Position numbers and translations under genes: made by a program | Assembly: GCF_012396485.1 (NCBI RefSeq) | Contig: NZ_JAAXPO010000001.1 | Span: forward strand, 124,001 to 188,000 | Source: Leuconostoc holzapfelii | GTDB lineage: Bacteria; Bacillota; Bacilli; Lactobacillales; Lactobacillaceae | Length of the DNA: 64,000 nt | Direction of reading: 5' to 3' | Shown: positions 57,731-64,000 of the stretch, piece after piece | How positions within the stretch are numbered: the stretch's first letter is position 1 | Layout: every line of letters starts with the position of its first letter | The notes under the pieces: model-generated | What the model saw: the letters and a program-made list of their open reading frames with translations, nothing else | The model's database searches: none | What the model was told of the DNA's origin: nothing

Positions 57731-58591
57731 CTATTTTGCCAAAGTCGAGATTGGTTTTTCAACTGACATTTTACCAGGATAATACTTTTTCAACCATTTT
57801 TGAATGGTTGGGTCATGATAAAGTGTGACAAGTTTTTGGTAGTTTTGGTCGTGTTGATGCTGTTTATTGGTCACAATGACATTGACATTAGCTCGCGTAT
57901 TTTGGTCCAACTTTTCGTGAAAAATGGCGTCCTTAAAGACGTTTAACTTGGCTTGTTGCGCAGTATTGTTATCAATGGCTACCGCAGCAACACCTTGGTC
58001 ATGAAGTAAGGCGGGCGTTGTCGTTGAGACCACTGGCTTGATAGAAAACGATTTTGGGTTTTTGGCAATATCATTTGGTGTCACCAAGTCATCTACTGCA
58101 TGTGGCTTTAGTGTAATTAAGCCCGCAGATTCTAACAATTTCAAACCGCGACTTTCAGCGGCAGGATCATTGGCAATCGCAATTGTAGCGTGTTCTGGGA
58201 TGCGATCAACCGTGCGGTAACGTTGTGAATAAAGTCCCATCGGCTGAATATAACTTGTGCCTAAAGCAAACACTTGATTTTTAGGGTTTGCCTTATTGTA
58301 GGTGACGTAATAGGCATATGATTGGAACGCGTTGGCTTGAATGGCATTATCGGCCAGCGCACGATTTAACGCAGCTGAATCTGTAAAATCTTTCACTTCA
58401 ATCTTTAAACCAGCTTTTTTGGCTGCTTGTGAAGCAGCAATATGTTGCCAAACCGCCGTGTCCGTCCCTTGCGATCCCAAAACGATCGTCGTCGTAGTTG
58501 ATGTTGTATTTTTCTTGGTATGGAAAAATCCCACCCCAATCGCTACGACAATCACTAATGCAACACCCAATAATATCACTAATCTTTTCAT
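57731..58591 (-). CDS. NlpA/MetQ-like substrate-binding protein without lipobox
   Basis: 286 residues. N-terminal hydrophobic segment (about 4-23) then the binding domain: IVLGSQGTDTAVWQHIA, NAFQSYAYYVTYNKAN, IAIANDPAAESRGLKLLESAGL. In most MetQ proteins a cysteine ends the hydrophobic segment; here it reads AIGVGFFHTKK. It is therefore probably held by an uncleaved helix. No MetN or MetI gene is adjacent. Methionine is the likely but unproven ligand. Confidence 0.88.
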   Translation of the reverse strand: MKRLVILLGVALVIVVAIGVGFFHTKKNTTSTTTTIVLGSQGTDTAVWQHIAASQAAKKAGLKIEVKDFTDSAALNRALADNAIQANAFQSYAYYVTYNKANPKNQVFALGTSYIQPMGLYSQRYRTVDRIPEHATIAIANDPAAESRGLKLLESAGLITLKPHAVDDLVTPNDIAKNPKSFSIKPVVSTTTPALLHDQGVAAVAIDNNTAQQAKLNVFKDAIFHEKLDQNTRANVNVIVTNKQHQHDQNYQKLVTLYHDPTIQKWLKKYYPGKMSVEKPISTLAK

Positions 58592-58734
58592 TTTTTCTTC
58601 CTATGCTCCTCTGATGGCAAATTTATCGCATTGATCATTGTACACACAGATAACATAATTTTTGCATCATCATTTCTCCAGTCAACTAAACCCATATTGT
58701 AATCGTATTCATTCATGGCGTCAAACATTTTGCT

Positions 58735-58776
58735 TACAAAAAGTCCTTTGGTTACCCCAAGGACTTTTTGTAAACG
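58735..58776 (-). terminator. Terminator of the liv operon
   Basis: TTACAAAAAGTCCTT and AAGGACTTTTTGTAA around GGTTACCCC form a stem with flanking T-run just after the livF stop. Confidence 0.9.
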
Positions 58777-58786
58777 ATCTATTCAA

Positions 58787-59503
58787 TTAGCCCCCTAAGT
58801 AGGCTGCTCTCACCTGGCTGGAAGCCAATAACTCTGCACCAGTCCCCGTGGCAATAATTTGCCCACTTTCCAAGACATACCCACGATCAGCGATTGTGAG
58901 CGCTTGATGCGCATTTTGTTCAATCACCAATACCGTCACCCCACTTTCTCGGATTTGCTGAATAATGTCAAAGATTTTCTGAATAAAAAGCGGAGCTAAG
59001 CCCATCGACGGTTCATCCAATAAAATCATCTTAGGTTGAGCCATTAAAGCACGACCAATCGCTAACATTTGCTGCTCACCACCAGACAAGGTCGCGGCAT
59101 CTTGCGTCTTTCGCTCCGCCAAAATTGGAAACAGGTCAAAAACATGGGCCAATGTTTTTGAAAATTGTTGTTTGTCGTGCATCGTGTAAGCCCCCAAACG
59201 CAAGTTTTCTAACACGCTCATCCCCGGGAAAACATGCCGCCCTTCAGGCACTTGCACAATCCCCTGTTGCACACGGCTTTCAGAAGACAGGCCGTTTAAA
59301 TCTTGGTTATTAAACATCATTTGGCCCGCCACTGGCTTTTCCAAGCCTGAAATACCGCGTAAAATCGTACTCTTGCCAGCACCGTTTGCGCCGATCAAGG
59401 TGACAATTTCGCCACGATTGACGACAAAATTAACCTGTTGGACAGCTTTAATCGCGCCATAATGAACGCTAAGATCGGTGACTTGTAGGATACGCTCAAC
59501 CAT
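58787..59503 (-). CDS. livF: Branched-chain amino-acid ABC ATPase
   Basis: 238 residues. Walker A GANGAGKST, LSGGEQQM signature, MILLDEPSMGLAP Walker B and H-loop VIEQNAHQA. The VEGRHVFP-like QVPEGRHVFPGMSVLENL is characteristic of LivF. ATG at 59503 has GAGG upstream, and overlaps the livG stop (TGATG). Last of five genes in this operon. Confidence 0.95.
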   Translation of the reverse strand: MVERILQVTDLSVHYGAIKAVQQVNFVVNRGEIVTLIGANGAGKSTILRGISGLEKPVAGQMMFNNQDLNGLSSESRVQQGIVQVPEGRHVFPGMSVLENLRLGAYTMHDKQQFSKTLAHVFDLFPILAERKTQDAATLSGGEQQMLAIGRALMAQPKMILLDEPSMGLAPLFIQKIFDIIQQIRESGVTVLVIEQNAHQALTIADRGYVLESGQIIATGTGAELLASSQVRAAYLGG

Positions 59504-60282
59504 CAAATTTCCTCCCCTAAATAAGCCTTAATCACTGCCGGGTGTTGTTGTATCTCGCTTGGCGTCCCACTCGCTAAGACTTTACCATACTCGAGCACGT
59601 AGACACGTTGACTAATAGCCATCACGAGATTCATATCATGCTCAATTAAAATAATGGTCATTTTAAACTGCGTCTGCACTTGTTGAATTAATTCAGTCAA
59701 GGCCTGCGTTTCTTGCGGATTCATCCCGGCCGCTGGTTCATCTAAAAATAGAATTTTGGGCTTAGTGGCCAGTGCGCGAACAATTTCCAATCGGCGCTGT
59801 TGGCCATAAGGCAAATTACAAGCCAATTCATCCGCAACATTGGCCATATCAAACATCGCTAGGAGCGCTAGGGCCCGTTGCTTTTTGTCGGTCTCTTGCT
59901 GATAGAATTTTGGTGTTCGAAACAAGGCCCCGACTGTCTGGGCTGGGCTTGATATGGTCATGGCAATCAAGACATTTTCCAAAACTGTCCGGCTGGTAAA
60001 CAACCGAATATTTTGGAAAGTTCGCGTCATACCTTGTTGTGCTCGGCGATGCGGCGGCAACCCATTCATTTCCGACAATCGTTGCCCATCAAACATCGCC
60101 ACTGTGCCCGATGTTGGTTGATACACACCAGTGAGTAGATTGAACAGTGTCGTTTTCCCTGCACCATTTGGGCCAATCAGACCAATTAATTCGTTATCAT
60201 GCGCTTCAATATTGACCTGATCAACGGCGATCACGCCACCAAATGCAATGCTTAAATCATGCGTTTTTAGAATGGTTGTCAT
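59503..60282 (-). CDS. livG: Branched-chain amino-acid ABC ATPase
   Basis: 259 residues. Walker A GPNGAGKTT, RTFQNIRLFTSRTVLENV, LPYGQQRRLEI signature and FLDEPAAGMNPQET Walker B, then IEHDMNLVMAI, all LivG traits. The ATG at 60282 follows GGGGGACA; the frame upstream to 60300 is not needed. Overlaps livM by 26 bases. Confidence 0.95.
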   Translation of the reverse strand: MTTILKTHDLSIAFGGVIAVDQVNIEAHDNELIGLIGPNGAGKTTLFNLLTGVYQPTSGTVAMFDGQRLSEMNGLPPHRRAQQGMTRTFQNIRLFTSRTVLENVLIAMTISSPAQTVGALFRTPKFYQQETDKKQRALALLAMFDMANVADELACNLPYGQQRRLEIVRALATKPKILFLDEPAAGMNPQETQALTELIQQVQTQFKMTIILIEHDMNLVMAISQRVYVLEYGKVLASGTPSEIQQHPAVIKAYLGEEI

Positions 60283-61228
60283 GACTGTCCCCCGTATCAA
60301 ACAATAATTTTTTTAACGACAATTCCGATGTACCAAGCAAGCCTTTGGGTCGGAAAATCATCACAACAATTAAGACAACAGCGTATATCACCATCCGGAG
60401 TGGCCCAAAGTTTTGTAAAATAACATCCAACACGCCTAAAATGATCGCTGTCACCACGGTCCCACTCATCGAACCAATCCCGCCTAAGACCACAATAATC
60501 AAAATCGTGATGCTTTGCATAAAGGTATAATCTTGCGGTGAAACAGATTGAATAAAACTCGCGCGCAGACCACCTGCCAAAGCAGCCAACATTGCCCCGA
60601 TGACAAAAGCTATTACTTTATATTTGGTCGTATTGATGCCCAGTGACGCAGCAGCAATTTCATTATCACGCACGGCAATAATTGCTTGGCCAGTCGTGCT
60701 ACGCACGAAGTTAACAACCAAAGCAATCACAATCACACTGATGCCGAAAATCACCTGCCAATTCACAAAATTAGGTATGCCAAAAATACCAGCTGGACCA
60801 CGCGTTATTTTCAAGTTAATAATCACAATCCGAATTATTTCAGCAACACCAAGTGTTGCAATCGCCAGATAATCGCCACGTAGCCGCAAGGTTGGTATCC
60901 CCACAAGTAACGCCACGACGCCACTAACGCTCATACCAATCACCAAACTCAAGATAAAGCCGCCAATATTGGGTATCGCACTAGCAATCAAAGCAGTCGC
61001 ATAAGCGCCGACAGCCATAAATCCAGCGTGCCCCAATGAAAATTGCCCCGACATACCAATGACTAAATTCAAACCCACCGCAGCAATTAAATTAATACCA
61101 ATCAACACCAGGGTGGTCATGCCGTACTGGCCAATAACATCAAAGATTGTCATGACAGCAATCAAGACAAATAACATCACGACCAATCCCGCCCAACTCA
61201 ATGTATATTTTAAATGTGTTCGATCCAT
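60257..61228 (-). CDS. livM: Branched-chain amino-acid ABC permease
   Basis: 323 residues with about nine helices. NLVIGMSGQFSLGHAGFMAVGAYATA is the LivM signature, and VRDNEIAAASLGINTTKYK is the coupling loop to the ATPases. The ATG at 61228 (MDRTHLKY) has AAGGTG upstream; a longer frame to 61294 overlaps livH and has no site. Confidence 0.95.
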   Translation of the reverse strand: MDRTHLKYTLSWAGLVVMLFVLIAVMTIFDVIGQYGMTTLVLIGINLIAAVGLNLVIGMSGQFSLGHAGFMAVGAYATALIASAIPNIGGFILSLVIGMSVSGVVALLVGIPTLRLRGDYLAIATLGVAEIIRIVIINLKITRGPAGIFGIPNFVNWQVIFGISVIVIALVVNFVRSTTGQAIIAVRDNEIAAASLGINTTKYKVIAFVIGAMLAALAGGLRASFIQSVSPQDYTFMQSITILIIVVLGGIGSMSGTVVTAIILGVLDVILQNFGPLRMVIYAVVLIVVMIFRPKGLLGTSELSLKKLLFDTGDSHDNHSKNA

Positions 61229-61232
61229 TGTT

Positions 61233-62111
61233 TTACACCTTTTCACGCCCATTCTTACCCAAAATACCGGTCGGTTTCCAGAGTAAAATAACAATCAAAA
61301 TACCATACACAACGGCATCTTTGTAATCTGATAGCCCAATGGCTTGGGTTAAGGTTTCTAAAATACCAATCAACCAACCACCTAACGCAGCCCCTGGAAT
61401 AATGCCAATGCCGCCAAGAACCGCTGCCACAAAGGCTTTAATGCCCGGTGTCATCCCCATTAACGGGTCAATATTATTGTAGTAAAGGCCAATGAGGACG
61501 CCCCCCGCGGCGGCTAACGCTGAGCCAATGGCGAAAGTAAATGAAATCGTGCGATTGACATTAATCCCCATCAAAATCGCCGCTTCTTGGTCAGCTGAAA
61601 CCGCTCGCATGGCACGCCCCATTTTTGTTTTTTGAACAATAAGCGTCAAACCCAACATCAGCACGACAGCAGTGCCAATAATGAGGAGTTGAATGTTAGA
61701 AATTTGTAATTGGCCAAAATGATACTGGACAGTGGCAATGGCTTGTGGAAATGCCCGTTTATCCGAACCAAAAAAGTAACTCATCCCATTTTCCAATAAA
61801 AACGAGACGCCTAATGCCGAGATTAAGACAGCAATACGCGGCGATTGACGCAACGGCCGATAAGCCACAAATTCAATGACCACGCCAACACCAGCACTCA
61901 CTGCCATTGCCAAAACAAGGGCAATGAAAAAGTTAAGATGTAACACATTGATGAAAAAATAACCGAAGTAGGCCCCCAGCATATAAACATCACCATGCGC
62001 AAAATTAATCAACTTGATGATACCATACACCATGGTATAACCTAGGGCCAGTAAGGCATACACGCTGCCCAAGATCACACCGTTTAGCAACTGTTGTAAA
62101 ATACTTGACAC
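61233..62111 (-). CDS. livH: Branched-chain amino-acid ABC permease
   Basis: 292 residues, about eight helices. The N-terminal block QLLNGVILGSVYALLALGYTMVYGIIKLINFAHGD is typical of LivH, with AVSADQEAAILMGINVNRT as the coupling loop. The start is a GTG (62111) seven bases after AAGGGG. Confidence 0.95.
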   Translation of the reverse strand: MSSILQQLLNGVILGSVYALLALGYTMVYGIIKLINFAHGDVYMLGAYFGYFFINVLHLNFFIALVLAMAVSAGVGVVIEFVAYRPLRQSPRIAVLISALGVSFLLENGMSYFFGSDKRAFPQAIATVQYHFGQLQISNIQLLIIGTAVVLMLGLTLIVQKTKMGRAMRAVSADQEAAILMGINVNRTISFTFAIGSALAAAGGVLIGLYYNNIDPLMGMTPGIKAFVAAVLGGIGIIPGAALGGWLIGILETLTQAIGLSDYKDAVVYGILIVILLWKPTGILGKNGREKV

Positions 62112-62122
62112 GATTTTGCCCC

Positions 62123-63295
62123 TTATTTGACCACTGTTGCGGTTGTATCTTTACCATCGGTCTCCCCGACCATCACAATTGACTTTTTGGGGTTATGGAA
62201 CGCATCCATGGTCATCTTTCCCGTGACACCATCAAAGTTTTTGATGTGCGCCAAGCCTGTGGTAATCTTTGCCTTATCAACTGACTTTTCATCCTCGATG
62301 GCTTGCTTAATCATGTAAACCGCATCGTAGGCCAATGCTGTAAATTGTGAAGGATCTTCGCCATAAGCTTTTTTGTAGGCCGTGACAAATGGTGTGGCAG
62401 CATCTGTAGCTGGCGCTTGCGTTGAAAAATGGGCGGCATAATAAACATTTGACGCATTTTGATTGCCAGCAATTTCGGCCAACTTTGGATCGCCCAAACC
62501 GTCTGGGCCAATGACCGGCACATTAATGCCCATGTCACGTGCTTGTTTCAAAATAGCGCCGGCCTCGGTATAGTAGCCATTAATCACGATTGCATCAAAT
62601 TTCTGGTTCTTAATTTTAGTTAACATGGCTTGAAAATCAGTATCGCCAGCCTGATAAGACGCCGTGTCAACGACATGTCCTTTGTAGGCTTTTTTGAACG
62701 CTGACGTAATACCGGTCCCGTAATCTGATGAGTTATCCTGGAAAATCACCACATCCTTAGCCTTCACCTGCTCATCAGCAAATTGCGCCATCTTAGTCCC
62801 TAAATAAGAATTTTTAAATTGCGCGCGGAAGATATAAGGTTGCACCTTGCCGTTCTTTTGAACTGTAATGCTGTCAGCGCCTGCAGTCGGCGACATCATA
62901 GGTGTTTGCCCCTTAGTAGCGGCCGGCACGGCAGCTTGCGTGGCAGCAGTCGTGACTGGGCCAACGATAGCATTGACTTTATTATTACTGATTAAGCTAG
63001 TCGTGACTGATGCTGCTTCCGTGTTGTCTGACTTACTATCTTTATTCACCATTTCTATGGTGTATGTCTTACCGTTGACTTTGATGCCACCAGCAGCGTT
63101 AATCCGCTTGACGGCAAAATTAGCCCCTTTCTGTTCCGCCTCACCATAAGCAGACGCATCACCAGATGTATCAAACACGCCCCCAATTTTAATCACTGTA
63201 CTCGTCTTTTCGGCTGATTTTTTTGACATACCAATGCCAACCACTGCCCCAATGACAACAACAAACGCTGCAACAATTGCAATTACTTTTTTCAT
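62123..63295 (-). CDS. Branched-chain amino-acid-binding protein without lipobox
   Basis: 390 residues. After the N-terminal hydrophobic segment (about 3-22) comes a Leu/Ile/Val-type periplasmic-binding fold: IKIGGVFDTSGDASAYGEAEQKGANFAVKRIN, VGPVTTAATQAAVPAATKGQTPMMSPTAG. The segment ends GIGMSKK where a lipobox cysteine would be expected, so the protein is probably tethered by the uncleaved helix. First gene of the operon in front of livH. Confidence 0.93.
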   Translation of the reverse strand: MKKVIAIVAAFVVVIGAVVGIGMSKKSAEKTSTVIKIGGVFDTSGDASAYGEAEQKGANFAVKRINAAGGIKVNGKTYTIEMVNKDSKSDNTEAASVTTSLISNNKVNAIVGPVTTAATQAAVPAATKGQTPMMSPTAGADSITVQKNGKVQPYIFRAQFKNSYLGTKMAQFADEQVKAKDVVIFQDNSSDYGTGITSAFKKAYKGHVVDTASYQAGDTDFQAMLTKIKNQKFDAIVINGYYTEAGAILKQARDMGINVPVIGPDGLGDPKLAEIAGNQNASNVYYAAHFSTQAPATDAATPFVTAYKKAYGEDPSQFTALAYDAVYMIKQAIEDEKSVDKAKITTGLAHIKNFDGVTGKMTMDAFHNPKKSIVMVGETDGKDTTATVVK

Positions 63296-63320
63296 TATTT
63301 TTCTTCCTCAATTCTGGTGC

Positions 63321-64000
63321 TTAAATCATTTCCAAATGCAATTGATTTGGCTTTGCCCACCCCATCTTACGCATCACACGGTAACCAATAAATGACACCA
63401 CCACAGGGACAGCAACACCCACAATCATATATGCACCAAAGGCGACTGGATTAGACCCGGCTAAAGCCAATGGCACAATGAATGAATTAAAGCCAATACC
63501 AGCCATAGCAAATGGTGCCGTCACATGGAACACCATCGTGGCAATTGGTGCCGCAATGGCTGCACCAATCATTGGTGGGATAATCAACGCAGGATTTTCG
63601 GTTAAATTTGGGAATTGGATTTTTGGTGTGACAATACCTTGGGCAATCGTTGCGCCAATCTTATTTTCATGAAATGACATGGCTGGGAAGCCAACAAAGA
63701 CTGCGGTGGTACCAATCAAAATTGCCCCGGCTGCTTCAGGTGAAGTCACCCCAGTTGCGCCAATCGCCACCGCCAAAGCGGCAGCTGATGCAGGTGTCAT
63801 TGTCAAGCCTCCGAAAACCATGGCAACAACAGCTGTCCCAACAATTGGATTAACCGCAACACTTGAAGCAATAAAATGACCAATTGCTACTAAGGCCGGC
63901 GTTGTTACCATCGCTAAGTAGTAACCGCTCACCGTGCCAACAATTGTCGTGGCCGCAGGCACGATGACCATATCCAACGGTGTCTTCCCACTCAACCACT
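63321..64000 (-). CDS. PfoR-type PTS EIIC-like transporter (partial, N-terminus beyond right edge)
   Basis: About 226 C-terminal residues are in the window; the frame is open to base 64000, where it reads WLSGKTPLDMV. About six helices and many Gly/Ala. GFPAMSFHENKIGATIAQGI and TENPALIIPPMIGAAIAAPI fit the PTS_EIIC_2 family (PfoR-like), whose substrate is not established. A small gap separates it from the liv binding-protein gene. The usual length is about 350 residues, so some 120 are missing. Confidence 0.85.
   Translation of the reverse strand, partial: WLSGKTPLDMVIVPAATTIVGTVSGYYLAMVTTPALVAIGHFIASSVAVNPIVGTAVVAMVFGGLTMTPASAAALAVAIGATGVTSPEAAGAILIGTTAVFVGFPAMSFHENKIGATIAQGIVTPKIQFPNLTENPALIIPPMIGAAIAAPIATMVFHVTAPFAMAGIGFNSFIVPLALAGSNPVAFGAYMIVGVAVPVVVSFIGYRVMRKMGWAKPNQLHLEMI

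Noticed and set aside
1-64000. CRISPR arrays, restriction, toxin-antitoxin or known anti-phage systems
   Set aside because: No regularly spaced repeats, nuclease-methylase pairs or recognisable defence genes were seen in the window.

Overview
The window reads as a stretch of chromosome from a lactic acid bacterium of the Leuconostocaceae branch of Lactobacillaceae. Moderate GC by eye and the protein style suggest Weissella or a close relative; this is inferred from gene content, and no search was run. Supporting markers are a class B RNase P RNA next to gpsB, T-box leaders, a purine riboswitch, RNase J2, a WxL/WxIP surface pair and a small-type PurL with PurS and PurQ. I saw no complete insertion sequence, prophage or CRISPR array. 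The only sign of transfer is a decayed integration scar behind guaA.

Layout. 1-10 kb: purine operon on the minus strand in the order purE-K-C-S-Q-L-F-M-N-H, with purH cut by the left edge and PurBox-like sites in the leader. 10-16 kb: a fused glutamine-type ABC transporter, then rnpB, gpsB, ypsA, a class A PBP and recU. 16-20.5 kb: an integrase-tail scar between direct repeats, then a guanine-nucleotide operon (CBS-less IMP dehydrogenase, a Cys-less paralogue, guaA) behind a guanine-type riboswitch. 20.5-30 kb: an NlpC/P60 LysM protein, htpX-lemA, an unrecognised two-gene coiled-coil module, a MurJ-type flippase with a long N-terminal tail, and T-box-controlled leuS. 30-32 kb: plus-strand PAP2 phosphatase, MnmM-like methyltransferase and anchored cyclophilin. 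32-41 kb: usp with a likely CcpA site, rpiA, an ABC ATPase, a small ORF, tuf, a TPR-like protein, rnjB, and the infC-rpmI-rplT operon. 41-51 kb: DUF1361 protein, amino-acid permease, T-box thrS, aquaglyceroporin, flavodoxin, YebC protein, serC-serA-pgpA and a tRNA-Leu. 51-58.6 kb: WxL/WxIP pair, small ORFs, pta, ung, a CapA-like protein and a MetQ-like binding protein. 58.7-64 kb: a complete branched-chain amino-acid ABC operon and a PfoR-type EIIC gene cut by the right edge.

How it fits together. The pur operon makes IMP, and guaB plus guaA convert IMP to GMP. The two steps appear to be sensed differently: PurBox sites upstream of pur and a guanine aptamer upstream of guaB. Amino-acid supply (gln, liv, metQ, permease, ser genes) sits beside aminoacyl-tRNA synthetases that read tRNA charging through T-boxes.

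The observations I rate highest are the tandem of an IMP dehydrogenase without CBS domains and a paralogue that has lost the catalytic cysteine, and the 226-bp integration scar at the guaA 3' end. Next come the absence of a lipobox cysteine in several normally lipidated extracytoplasmic proteins and promoters that place -10 boxes right against start codons.
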